Assembly (NCBI RefSeq): GCF_000250675.2
Contig: NC_018681.1
Location: 6,200,001 to 6,264,000, forward strand
Length of the DNA stretch: 64,000 bases
Reading direction: 5' to 3'
From: Nocardia brasiliensis ATCC 700358
Lineage (GTDB): Bacteria > Actinomycetota > Actinomycetes > Mycobacteriales > Mycobacteriaceae
Part shown: piece by piece, positions 34,447-42,614 of the stretch
Layout of the letters: every line of letters begins with the position of its first letter
Position numbering within the stretch: position 1 is the stretch's first letter
Notes under the pieces: generated by a model
Told to the model about the DNA's origin: nothing
The model's input: only the letters and a program-made list of their open reading frames with translations
The model's database searches: none
Made by a program: the position numbers and the translations under genes

Positions 34447-35100
34447 TCAGCGCGAGCCGGGCTGCCGCAGCCCGGCTTCGTGAGCGACGATCACCGCCTG
34501 CACCCGGTCGCGCACTCCTAGCTTGGTAAGGATATGGCGCACATGAGTTTTCACGGTTCCCTCGCCGACCGCGAGCACGGTCGCGATCTCGGCGTTGGAC
34601 AGCCCCCGCGCCAGCACCCGCAGTACGGCGGTCTCCCGCTCGGTCAGCGTCGCCACCAGCCGGCGGGCCGCGGGATCGATCGGCGGCGCGAGCCGGTCGA
34701 GCAGGCGTCTGGTCGTCGAGGCGGCCAGCACCGCGTCGCCGGCGTGCACCGACCGCACGGCGGACAGGAACTGCTCCGGCGGAGCGTCTTTGAGCAGGAA
34801 CCCGCTGGCGCCCGCGCGCACGGCGGCCACCGCGTAGTCGTCGAGATCGTAGGTGGTCAGCATCAGCACCTTCGGCGGGTGCGCGCTCGCCAGCAGTCGC
34901 CGGGTGGCCGCGATGCCGTCCAGCCGCGGCATGCGCACATCCATCACCACGACGTCGGGGCCGAGCCGCGCGGCCGCGGCGACACCGCTCTCCCCGTCGC
35001 CCGCCTCACCGATCACGCACAGATCCGGTTGGGAGTCCACCACCATCCGGAACCCGGCCCGCACCAGCGCCTGGTCCTCGACCAGCAACACCGTGATCAT
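34447..35100 (-). CDS. NarL/FixJ-type response regulator
   Basis: This is a 217-residue response regulator. The receiver domain has acidic residues VEDQ (8-11), a phosphoacceptor in VVMDVRMPRLDG near residue 54, a threonine in MLTTYDLDD and a lysine in FLLKDAPP. The LuxR-type HTH is at the C-terminus (LTERETAVLRVLARGLSNAEI, then GTVKTHVRHILTKLG). It is the partner of the kinase directly upstream, whose stop it overlaps by 4 bases (ATGA). The target genes are not evident. Its 3' end is 1 base from the convergent hydrolase gene. Confidence 0.92.
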   Translation of the reverse strand: MITVLLVEDQALVRAGFRMVVDSQPDLCVIGEAGDGESGVAAAARLGPDVVVMDVRMPRLDGIAATRRLLASAHPPKVLMLTTYDLDDYAVAAVRAGASGFLLKDAPPEQFLSAVRSVHAGDAVLAASTTRRLLDRLAPPIDPAARRLVATLTERETAVLRVLARGLSNAEIATVLAVGEGTVKTHVRHILTKLGVRDRVQAVIVAHEAGLRQPGSR

Positions 35101-36281
35101 CCGGTGCGCCCGGCCCGCACCGGGATTCGCGCCGTCAGCACATGCCCCGCCGTCCCCGTGCGCGGCCGGAGTTCGATTTCGCCGCCGTAGGCTTCGACCC
35201 GTTCGCGCATGCCGATCAAGCCGTAGCCCGCACTGCCGGAACGCTGCCCGGCCGACCCGTCGTCCCCGACGCTGACCCGCAACCAATTCCGTTCCTGCCG
35301 CACCGAAACCTCGGCGCGCGCACCGGGTCCGGCGTGCTTGACGACGTTGGTCAACCCCTCCTGGACGATCCGGTAGACCACCAGCCCGACCCCCGAATCG
35401 GTCAGGCCGCACGGCAGCTCGAGCTCCAGGTCCACCGGCACACCCGCGTCGCGGACCTCCTCGACCAGTGTGCTGATGTCCGAAACACCCACGCGCGGAG
35501 CCGGATCCGGTTCGGTGTCGGTGTCCTCACGCAGCACGCCGATGGCACGGCGGGTCTCGGCCAGTGCCCGCCTGCCCTGGTCACCGATGGCTTGCAAGGC
35601 GTCGATCGCGGACTGCGGGGTGGCCCGCGCGGCGTAGCGACCACCGTCGGCTTGCGCGACGATCACCGCCAGCGAGTGCGCGAGGATGTCGTGCATGTCG
35701 CGCGCGATCCTGGTGCGCTCGGACAGCACCGCGAGCCGGGCCCGCTCGTCCCGGGTGCGCTCGAGCAGGGCGGCGTGTTCGGCCAGCGCGCGGAATTCGC
35801 CGCGCCGGGCGCGCTGCCACGCGCCGCCCAGCCAGGCCGCGAGCACCGTGCTCGCCAGAAAGCCGCCGACGAGCACGTGCGCCAGGGCCGACATCGGCAG
35901 CTGCGGCCAGCTCCAGCCGCCGAGCACCGCCCCGGCCAGTCCCCCTGCCAAACCCGTTCGGCTCCACCGTCGCCGGCTGTGCGCGGCGAGGGTGTACACC
36001 GCGATCGGCACGGCGATATCGGCGGGCAACGCGCCCGTGGTGTCGCGCACCGCGCACCACTGCGCGAACGCCACGGCCGCCACGGCGAGCGCCGCCGCTT
36101 CGGGCCACCGCCGCCGCACCGCCAACGGGGCGAGCACCAGCACCGACAGCGTGAAGTAGGCGGTATCGGCACCGATCAGCAACCCGAACAGCACACAGAC
36201 GAGGACGAGGAGCCCGGCCGTCCCGGCATCCACCAGCGCCGTGCGCCGGCGCAGCCACCCCACCACCCGCTCGTCGACCAC
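35097..36281 (-). CDS. NarL-type sensor histidine kinase (HisKA_3)
   Basis: This is a 394-residue membrane sensor kinase. The first about 160 residues contain five or six hydrophobic helices with little extracytoplasmic sequence. They are followed by a coiled coil and the HisKA_3 dimerisation region with the phosphorylated histidine in RTRIARDMHDILAHSLAVIV. The ATPase domain is visible as QEGLTNVVKHA (N box) and GYGLIGMRERVEAYGG (G box). Kinases of this form often sense membrane state or cell-wall drugs. The GTG at 36281 has AGGGTGG upstream. It forms a two-gene operon with the response regulator. Confidence 0.9.
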   Translation of the reverse strand: MVDERVVGWLRRRTALVDAGTAGLLVLVCVLFGLLIGADTAYFTLSVLVLAPLAVRRRWPEAAALAVAAVAFAQWCAVRDTTGALPADIAVPIAVYTLAAHSRRRWSRTGLAGGLAGAVLGGWSWPQLPMSALAHVLVGGFLASTVLAAWLGGAWQRARRGEFRALAEHAALLERTRDERARLAVLSERTRIARDMHDILAHSLAVIVAQADGGRYAARATPQSAIDALQAIGDQGRRALAETRRAIGVLREDTDTEPDPAPRVGVSDISTLVEEVRDAGVPVDLELELPCGLTDSGVGLVVYRIVQEGLTNVVKHAGPGARAEVSVRQERNWLRVSVGDDGSAGQRSGSAGYGLIGMRERVEAYGGEIELRPRTGTAGHVLTARIPVRAGRTG

Positions 36282-36585
36282 CCGACCACCCTAGATCTCG
36301 CGGCGTCGCACCACCTCTGCCCGCAGGATGACCCTGCCGCCACAGTCCGTACGCCGCAGGGCATATCCGCCTCGCCCACCGCTACGGTGCACACCGATAG
36401 CCGATCGATCGCGCGCCACGCGGGGCGACGCACCGGACAACCGAATTCGCCGCGGAAGTCCAGCGAAAGTTACGGTAAAACTGGAACCTAGGGGTCTACG
36501 ATCGAAAATAGCCACGGTTTGCGTAGCGGTGTTCAGGCGCGTGCATCATACTGTCGGCTTTTTTCGAGCAGCGGAGTAGGAGTTC

Positions 36586-37473
36586 ATGATCACGGAACCG
36601 GGACGGTTCGGCGGTGTCGACCCACGGGTCGCCGACCGCGGACCGACGGCGCTGCGGATCGCGGTCGGCGGTCAGTTGCGCGCACTGCGCGAGGAGTGCG
36701 GCATCACGCGCGAAGCCGCGGGCGACTACATTCGCGGATCACACGCCAAGATCAGCCGCCTCGAACTCGGCCGCACCGGTTTCAAGGAACGCGACATCCT
36801 CGATCTGCTGACCCTCTACGGCGTCACGGATCCGGACCAGCGCGCGGTGCTGGTCGACTTGGCGCGCGGGGCGAATCAGCCCGGCTGGTGGCACAGCTAC
36901 AACGATCTGCTCCCGTCCTGGTTCGAGACCTATCTCGGCCTCGAAGGCGCCGCGCAGACGATCAGGACCTTCGAAGGTCAACTCGTTCCCGGTCTGCTGC
37001 AAACCGACGAGTACACGCACGCGGTGATCGCGGTCAGCCACCACAACGCCGAGGCGACCCGGCGGGTGGAACTCCGCCGCAGGCGCCGGGAGATCCTGGA
37101 CATCGAGAACGGACCGGCGCTGTGGGCGGTGCTCGACGAGGCCGTGCTGCATCGTCCGATCGGCGGCCGCGACGTGCTGCGCAACCAGATCCGGCATCTG
37201 GTGACGATGTCGGCCAAGCGCAACGTGACCATCCAGGTGCTGCCCTATCGGGCGGGCGGTCACCCGGCCGCGGGCAGCTCGTTCACCATGCTCCGCTTCA
37301 CCGAACGCGAACTGCCCGACATCGTCTATCTGGAACAGCTGACCAGCGCGCTCTACCTGGACCGCCGGGAAGACCTGCAGCTCTACCGTGAGGTGATGGA
37401 CCGGCTCGCGGTGCAGGCCGAGCAGCCGGATCGGTCCCGTGAGCTGCTGATCGCCGCCGCTGAGGCGCTGTAG
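36586..37473 (+). CDS. XRE-family HTH regulator with DUF5753 domain
   Basis: This 295-residue protein of the actinobacterial BldB/DUF397-associated group has an XRE helix-turn-helix near residues 25-80 (LRALREECGITREAAGDYI, SHAKISRLELGRTG), then the DUF5753 domain (FEGQLVPGLLQTDEYTHAV, NVTIQVLPYRAGGHPA). These regulators usually sit next to a small DUF397 gene with which they act in development or antibiotic control. Here no such gene is adjacent, because the next gene is convergent after 4 bases. The ATG at 36586 has AGGAG upstream. Confidence 0.9.
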   Translation: MITEPGRFGGVDPRVADRGPTALRIAVGGQLRALREECGITREAAGDYIRGSHAKISRLELGRTGFKERDILDLLTLYGVTDPDQRAVLVDLARGANQPGWWHSYNDLLPSWFETYLGLEGAAQTIRTFEGQLVPGLLQTDEYTHAVIAVSHHNAEATRRVELRRRRREILDIENGPALWAVLDEAVLHRPIGGRDVLRNQIRHLVTMSAKRNVTIQVLPYRAGGHPAAGSSFTMLRFTERELPDIVYLEQLTSALYLDRREDLQLYREVMDRLAVQAEQPDRSRELLIAAAEAL

Positions 37474-37477
37474 TCCG

Positions 37478-38641
37478 TCACGGGGTGTACGAGCGGATCT
37501 CCGGGAACGCGGGGGCTGCCCGGTCGAGCAGCGGCTGCGGCAGCGCGCGGAGATGCTGATCGAAGAAGGCGGCGACGTAGGCGCGGGTGATCTCGACGGC
37601 ACGGTGGCCCGGGAGTGCGGGGGTGGCCGCGGCGTCCGCGCCGAGCAGCGCCGGGGTGTCGAGGAAGGAATTGTGGTCGGCGCCGACGACGGTCAGCCAG
37701 CGCTTCCAGCCGCGCAGCGCGGGCCAGGCGCGGTCCCAGCTCGAATCATGGCCGCCGGGGCGGGTTTCGGCGTCGGTGCCGAACAGCAGGAACGGCCGAT
37801 CGCCGACACCCGGTGCGGAAGTGTCGTCGAAGAAGCTCCCATCCATGTTCGCCCCGGCTCGTACCCGTGGATCGGCGGCCATGACCGCGGCCGCGGCCGC
37901 ACCGCCGAGGGAGTGACCGGCCATCCCGATCCGGTCGGTGTCGATCATCCGTGCGTGCGCCCAACTCGGCTGCGCGCCGGTGAGCCGATCCAGCAGGAAC
38001 GTCACGTCGCGGACCCTGGTCTCGACCACCGCCGACAGCGGTAGGCCTGCCTCGATGCGTTGGCACACAACGCAAGTCGACAGGCGGCCGTCCGGGAACT
38101 CGGTGCCGAACGATTCGCCCGCGTGGTCTACCGCCGCGACGACATAGCCACGACTGGTGAGTTCCTCCGCCAACGCGGTGAGCGTGTAGCGCGGCGCGGT
38201 GAGGCCCGGCGACAACACGACGAGGGGGTACGTACCGTCCACGGGCCGCGCGCCCGCGACACTGTGTGTGCGTACAGCAGAAAGGGTTTCGGCAGGGATC
38301 TCTTGGTCGAGCGCCGAACCCGTGAGCAGCGCCGGGATTTCGGCGGCGCTCGCGTACGGCTCGAACGCGCCCGCACCGGCCCGTGCCGGGTAGTACATGC
38401 TGACCATGAGTTCGCGTGGGGTGCCGGGTGTCCACGGGTCGTCCCGGGCGGGATCGACCAGATGCAGCACGTCCCGTCCGATCGCGAATTGTCCGGTGGG
38501 CGTGGGCAACCGGCCGGGCTGCGTGGCGGTGACCGAGGGGGTGGCAGGCGCGCCGGCCTGCTGGTCCGAGCCACCGGACGAACAGGCCGACACCGCGAGG
38601 GTCGCGGTCAAGGCGAGCACGAGGGCAACGGCACTGCGCAT
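37478..38641 (-). CDS. Secreted lipoprotein hydrolase, PAF-acetylhydrolase-like
   Basis: This is a 387-residue exported alpha/beta hydrolase related to platelet-activating-factor acetylhydrolase/chlorophyllase-like esterases. The signal peptide ends in a lipobox (AVSACSSGG). Motifs are LVVLSPGL for the oxyanion region, the nucleophile elbow MAGHSLGGAAAA near residue 245, an acid probably in ANMDGSFFDD, and the histidine in GADHNSFLD. Two cysteines (TCVVCQR) lie close together and may form a disulfide. It probably hydrolyses a lipid or ester at the cell surface. The ATG at 38641 starts the signal peptide directly. Confidence 0.83.
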   Translation of the reverse strand: MRSAVALVLALTATLAVSACSSGGSDQQAGAPATPSVTATQPGRLPTPTGQFAIGRDVLHLVDPARDDPWTPGTPRELMVSMYYPARAGAGAFEPYASAAEIPALLTGSALDQEIPAETLSAVRTHSVAGARPVDGTYPLVVLSPGLTAPRYTLTALAEELTSRGYVVAAVDHAGESFGTEFPDGRLSTCVVCQRIEAGLPLSAVVETRVRDVTFLLDRLTGAQPSWAHARMIDTDRIGMAGHSLGGAAAAAVMAADPRVRAGANMDGSFFDDTSAPGVGDRPFLLFGTDAETRPGGHDSSWDRAWPALRGWKRWLTVVGADHNSFLDTPALLGADAAATPALPGHRAVEITRAYVAAFFDQHLRALPQPLLDRAAPAFPEIRSYTP

Positions 38642-38748
38642 GGTGAACTCCGCATCGATCGGCCCGGCGCGGATCGCCGGTGCTGCGTTCGATATTCACC
38701 GCCGCCGCGCAAACCTCCGGCAGGGCGGCGGCAAAATCAGGTAAGAAC

Positions 38749-39063
38749 TCACGCGCCGTCCGCCGGCTTGCGCAGCTGCGCGTAAAGCTCGTCGAAGCGA
38801 TTGCCGAGCACCGTGTAGAGGTCGAGCCAGCCGCTGCTCGCGGCGATCTCGCAGAGCGAACCGGTGGGCGCGAACTCGAATCGGAGCTCGTCCAGGCGGC
38901 TCAGGTCGTGCAGCCGGAGCCGCCCGGCGTAGTCGCTCAGGTCATCGATGAGTTCTTGTTCGTCCGAGTAGCGCGCCTGCCAGCTCAGGTCCTGCGGCGC
39001 CGCACGCACGACGGCGAGCACGCGGTCGAGGATGCGCAGTATCTCGGCCTCGGGCGACTCCAT
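38749..39063 (-). CDS. Uncharacterised 104-residue protein
   Basis: This is a small acidic, mostly helical soluble protein with no recognised family. Notable segments are ILRILDRVLAVVRAAPQDL, a YSDEQELIDDLSDYAGRL stretch and DLYTVLGNRFDELYAQL. The pattern of D/E-rich helices and a central strand is reminiscent of small immunity- or chaperone-like proteins, but I cannot assign it. The ATG at 39063 lies 29 bases after the stop of the secreted CYTH-like gene on the same strand, so the two may be co-transcribed. Confidence 0.55.
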   Translation of the reverse strand: MESPEAEILRILDRVLAVVRAAPQDLSWQARYSDEQELIDDLSDYAGRLRLHDLSRLDELRFEFAPTGSLCEIAASSGWLDLYTVLGNRFDELYAQLRKPADGA

Positions 39064-39092
39064 GCCGCCAGCATGGCATGCCGCTGCGCGGC

Positions 39093-39959
39093 TCAGTACC
39101 GGTGCAGGATCAGGTCGGTCTTCAGCACGTCGGTCGGGGCCAGCCAGCCTTTGGACCGCAACGTACTGATCGCCTGGTCGCGCAACGCGCTCGCCCGCGC
39201 CGAAGTGTCTGTCTTGAAGGACAGTTCGATGATCGTCTCGGTGCCGTCACCCGCGGCGTTGCGCACCGGCACCACCTCCACGTCGAGGTCGGCCCCCTGC
39301 CAGCTGCCGGACCAGCTCTTCGCCTGGACCGGACCGTGCGGCCGGGAGTCCGCGAGCTTGTTCTTACCCCAGTTCGAGCCGGACCAGTTCTGCAACTTCC
39401 CGGGAATCTGATCGACCAGGATCTTGCGCGCCTCGGCCGCGGCGGGCAACGCGGTGCCCTGATAGCCCTTCGCCGACGCGGACTTCTTGTTCGCGAAACT
39501 CAACGTCATCTTGTCGTAGGTCCAGTCGACCTGCGCGTCGTAGTTGGTGTCGGAGGAGTCGAAACCCTGCTGGTTGGCCTTGGTCAGCGCGGCGTCGAGA
39601 TCACCGTCGGCGACCGGGAAACGCTTCTTGTAGTTGAGGTCGAACGAGCTGCCGTCCTTGTGCCGCAACCGCACGCTCCAGCCCGCGTCGTTCAGGTCCA
39701 GCGGCGCGGTGTCGAAGTATTCATAGGCGAGCGCCTTGGCGCTGCCGCCGAGCCCGAAGGTGGTGCGCACGTCCGCGTTCGGCGCGCCGGAGGCGTCCAG
39801 CGCCCCGGCGACCAGATTGAGCTTCACCTCGAAACTCGGCTCCGCGTTCGAGGCCGCCGCCGCTACCGGAACCGGTCCCGTCGCGGTGCTGCCGATGGTC
39901 ACGGCCAGTGCCGCGACAGCGATGAGGAGACCGCGGCTGATCTTCATTCTCGACATCAT
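39093..39959 (-). CDS. Secreted CYTH-like (triphosphate tunnel fold) protein
   Basis: This is an exported protein of about 288 residues. The signal peptide (LLIAVAALAVTIGS then PVAAAAS) is followed by a domain with CYTH-like features: EPSFEVKLNL at the mature N-terminus, YEYFDTAPLDLNDAGWSVRLR (the typical Y-F-D-T ... L-R-x-R element) and SFDLNYKKRF. CYTH proteins bind triphosphates or phosphoryl groups in a beta barrel, usually in the cytoplasm, so export is unusual. No full E-x-E-x-K motif is present, so catalysis is uncertain. Start choices are ATGs at 39959, 39956 and 39947; no good Shine-Dalgarno decides. Confidence 0.68.
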   Translation of the reverse strand: MMSRMKISRGLLIAVAALAVTIGSTATGPVPVAAAASNAEPSFEVKLNLVAGALDASGAPNADVRTTFGLGGSAKALAYEYFDTAPLDLNDAGWSVRLRHKDGSSFDLNYKKRFPVADGDLDAALTKANQQGFDSSDTNYDAQVDWTYDKMTLSFANKKSASAKGYQGTALPAAAEARKILVDQIPGKLQNWSGSNWGKNKLADSRPHGPVQAKSWSGSWQGADLDVEVVPVRNAAGDGTETIIELSFKTDTSARASALRDQAISTLRSKGWLAPTDVLKTDLILHRY

Positions 39960-40061
39960 CGAAGCGTGCGAGCGCAAGGTGGCCGACAGGCAAGTGGCAG
40001 GCGGCCGCCGCGTGAAGTCTCCCAGGCAAACACACCGCTACCCTAGCGAGCCGGGCAGCTG

Positions 40062-41630
40062 TCAGCGGCGAGCGGGACGTCGATAGGCGAGCCATCGACC
40101 GGTCGCGGGAGCGAGCGCGCACCACAGCGGAATCAGGAACAGGACCAGCCCGCCGCCACAGAACGTCCGGCCGATCGGGTAGTGGTTCGCCACACTGACC
40201 GCCAAGCCGAGCAACGCGGCCAGCACGGCGAGGCCGCACCCACCGACCACCACCGTGCGGCCGATCCGCTTGCGCGCCAGCAAAGCCACGGCACCGAAGA
40301 TCAGTACGACCGACAGCAACGCGCCGACGAAACCGAGCGCGAGGTATTCGAAGGTGAAGTCGAAGCCGGGCCCCCGCTGCCTGCCCGACCGCAGTTCGGT
40401 CGCGGCGGCGAACGTAGGAAGCAACGAGATCAAGCCGTACAACCCGGCGAGCACGGCGGCGGTCCGCGCGGTCGCGCCCGAGGGCGGCGGCGGATCGCCC
40501 ACCGGCGACATGTTCCAGGGGTAGACCGAAGCACCACCGGGCCCGGCCGCACTCGGCGAGTGGGCGACCATCGTCGGGACGACCCGACGCTGCGGATCGC
40601 CGTCCACGACCGTCGCCCGGCGGGTCTCGGGACGCTGCGGCTCGGCGCGCTGGGATTCAGATCGCTGAGGTTCCGAACGCTGGAGTTCCGAACGTTGCGG
40701 GTGCGGTCGCTGCGGTTCTGCCCGCACGGGTTCGGATCGCGCGGACTCGGGCCGTGCGTTGTGCATCGTCGGCGACAGCCGAGCGGCGGGTGCCACGGGC
40801 CGATGCAGCGCGGCGGCCGCCGCCTGCGCGAATTCGCTACAGGTGGCGAATCTTTCGTGCCGCTGCTTGGCCATGGCGCGGCCGATCACCTCGTCCAGCG
40901 CCCGGGGTAGGTCGCGGCGGCTGTCGCTGAGTCGCGGCACCGGTTTGGCGAGGTGGCCCGCGATGATCTGGCCAGGGTTGGTCGCGGGGAACGGCGCCTG
41001 TCCGGCCAGCAGTGTGAAAAGCGTGCAGGCGAGCGAATATTGGTCGGCGCGATGATCGATCGTCTCGCCGGAGAGCTGCTCGGGTGAGGCGTAGGCGAGG
41101 GTGGCGGTGAACGTGCCGGTGGCGGTCAGCTTGGTGTCGGAGTCGAGCTGGCGGGCGATGCCGAAATCGGTGAGGATCGCCCGCGGCCCGCGCCCGGAGT
41201 CCGGTTCGGCCAGCAGGATATTCGCGGGTTTGATGTCGCGGTGCAGCACGCCGCGGCTGTGCGCGTAGTCGAGCGCGTCGGCGGTCTCGGCGACGAGCCG
41301 CACGACCTGCGCTGGCGCGGTGGCGCGCGGATTCATCCGCGCCGCATCGGTACCGGCGACGTACTGCATGGAGATCCACAGGTGCCCGTCCTGCGTACCG
41401 CGATCATAGATACCGACGATGCCCGGATGTTCCAGGCGGGCAACGACATTGGCTTCCTGCTCGAACCGGCGGCGCAGTTCCGGATCCTCCGAGATCGCCC
41501 GATGCAGCAGTTTCAGCGCGACCAGCCGGGGCAGCCGCGGATGCCGGGCCCGGTACACGGTGCCCATCCCACCCTGTCCGAGCACACCGTCGACGAGGTA
41601 GTCGGCGAATGTGTCACCCACCCCTAACAC
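40062..41630 (-). CDS. Membrane Ser/Thr protein kinase with repeat linker and four C-terminal helices
   Basis: This is a 522-residue eukaryote-type kinase. It has a glycine loop GQGGMGTVYRA near residue 20, the ATP lysine in VALKLL, the catalytic loop LHRDIKPANILL and metal loop TDFGIARQL, an activation segment rich in threonine (TKLTATGTFTATLAYASPEQ), and the typical actinobacterial Pkn C-lobe. A juxtamembrane linker with pentapeptide repeats of the form R-S/A-E-x-Q follows, then about four hydrophobic helices. Most Pkn kinases have only one helix and an external sensor, so this one probably senses through the membrane bundle. The GTG at 41630 has GGAAGGA five bases upstream. It is divergent from the SDR gene at 41793. 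Confidence 0.88.
   Translation of the reverse strand: MLGVGDTFADYLVDGVLGQGGMGTVYRARHPRLPRLVALKLLHRAISEDPELRRRFEQEANVVARLEHPGIVGIYDRGTQDGHLWISMQYVAGTDAARMNPRATAPAQVVRLVAETADALDYAHSRGVLHRDIKPANILLAEPDSGRGPRAILTDFGIARQLDSDTKLTATGTFTATLAYASPEQLSGETIDHRADQYSLACTLFTLLAGQAPFPATNPGQIIAGHLAKPVPRLSDSRRDLPRALDEVIGRAMAKQRHERFATCSEFAQAAAAALHRPVAPAARLSPTMHNARPESARSEPVRAEPQRPHPQRSELQRSEPQRSESQRAEPQRPETRRATVVDGDPQRRVVPTMVAHSPSAAGPGGASVYPWNMSPVGDPPPPSGATARTAAVLAGLYGLISLLPTFAAATELRSGRQRGPGFDFTFEYLALGFVGALLSVVLIFGAVALLARKRIGRTVVVGGCGLAVLAALLGLAVSVANHYPIGRTFCGGGLVLFLIPLWCALAPATGRWLAYRRPARR
40621..40745 (-). repeat. Coding 15-bp repeats (R-S/A-E-x-Q pentapeptides)
   Basis: Within the kinase gene, the linker between the kinase domain and the membrane helices repeats a five-residue unit (RSEPQ, RSESQ, RAEPQ, RSELQ and variants), seen in DNA as an imperfect 15-bp period. 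It is probably a flexible, charged spacer whose length can vary. Confidence 0.75.
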
Positions 41631-41755
41631 TACGATCCTTCCCGTCGAACGCACGCTGATCGACGGCGAGCATAACGCGCGCGGGCCGGGCACCACCCGC
41701 CGACGGCGACTGACCGGCCGCCGCCGAGTCTCCGGCGCCGTGACGCATTCCATCC

Positions 41756-41786
41756 TTGCTTGGAGTGCACTCCAGCTGGCTACCGT
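41756..41786 (+). promoter_or_regulatory. MerR-type promoter: TTGCTT -35, TACCGT -10, 19-bp spacer with palindrome
   Basis: A perfect 14-bp palindrome, TGGAGTGCACTCCA (41761-41774), sits between a -35-like TTGCTT (41756-41761) and a -10-like TACCGT (41781-41786). The spacer is 19 bp instead of 17, which is the hallmark of MerR-family activated promoters. Transcription would start close to the ATG at 41793, giving a leaderless or nearly leaderless message. Confidence 0.62.
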
Positions 41787-41792
41787 GCATTC

Positions 41793-42611
41793 ATGAGCAA
41801 AATTTGGTTCATCACCGGCGTCTCCCGTGGTTTCGGCCGAGAATGGGCGCTTGCCGCACTGGGCCGCGGTGACCGCGTGGCAGGCACCGCCCGCGACCTG
41901 AGCACGCTCGACGATCTCACCGCCCGCTACCCCGAGACGTTCCTGCCGATCCGGCTGGACGTCACCGATCGGGCGGGCGACTTCGCCGCGGTACAGCAGG
42001 CCGCACAGCACTTCGGCCGGCTCGACGTGGTCGTCAACAACGCGGGCTACGGGCAGTTCGGCATGATCGAGGAGCTGACCGAGGACGAGTTCCGCGCCCA
42101 GTTCGAGACCAACGTGTTCGGCGCGCTGTGGGTCACCCAGGCGGCGCTGCCGATCCTGCGCGCCCAGGGCGGCGGCCACATTCTGCAGGTCTCCAGCATC
42201 GGCGGCATCGCGGCGTTCATCAACCTCGGCGCGTACCACGCGTCCAAGTGGGCGCTGGAGGCGTTCTCGCAGTCGCTGGCCCAGGAGGTCGCGGAGTTCG
42301 GCATCCACGTGACGCTGATCGAACCCGGCGGGTTCGGTACCGACTGGGCCGGTCCGTCGTCCAAGCACGCCACCCCCAACCCGGCCTACGACGCGGCGCG
42401 GGAGCGCCGGGCGGCACAGCGGGCCGTGCAGCGCTCCGGTGATCCCGAAGCGACCGGCGCCGCGATCCTGGCGGTCGTCGACGCGGACCAGCCGCCGCTG
42501 CGCATGTTCCTCGGCGAGATCCCGCTGTCCATCGCGACCGCGGAATACGAGTCCCGGCTCGCGCTCTGGCAGCAGTGGCAGCCGGTTTCCGCTGCCGCCC
42601 AAGGCAACTGA
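41793..42611 (+). CDS. Short-chain dehydrogenase/reductase (SDR)
   Basis: This is a 272-residue classical SDR. The cofactor loop is ITGVSRGFGREWA near residue 7, the structural motif VVNNAGYG, the serine region ILQVSSIGGI, and the catalytic Y-H-A-S-K near residue 151, with a PGG turn after it. The family is annotated broadly as oxidoreductases; the substrate is unknown. The upstream MerR-type promoter, typical of aldehyde- or metal-responsive regulators, suggests a detoxifying role, but no merR gene is nearby. The ATG at 41793 lacks a Shine-Dalgarno. Its 3' end is 3 bases from the convergent GGDEF gene. Confidence 0.87.
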   Translation: MSKIWFITGVSRGFGREWALAALGRGDRVAGTARDLSTLDDLTARYPETFLPIRLDVTDRAGDFAAVQQAAQHFGRLDVVVNNAGYGQFGMIEELTEDEFRAQFETNVFGALWVTQAALPILRAQGGGHILQVSSIGGIAAFINLGAYHASKWALEAFSQSLAQEVAEFGIHVTLIEPGGFGTDWAGPSSKHATPNPAYDAARERRAAQRAVQRSGDPEATGAAILAVVDADQPPLRMFLGEIPLSIATAEYESRLALWQQWQPVSAAAQGN

Positions 42612-42614
42612 GCC

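Noticed and set aside
38700..38735. Hairpin terminator (CCGCCGCC/GGCGGCGG) after the gene at 38749
   Set aside because: The loop is about 17 bases and the arms are simple GC repeats, so chance pairing is likely.
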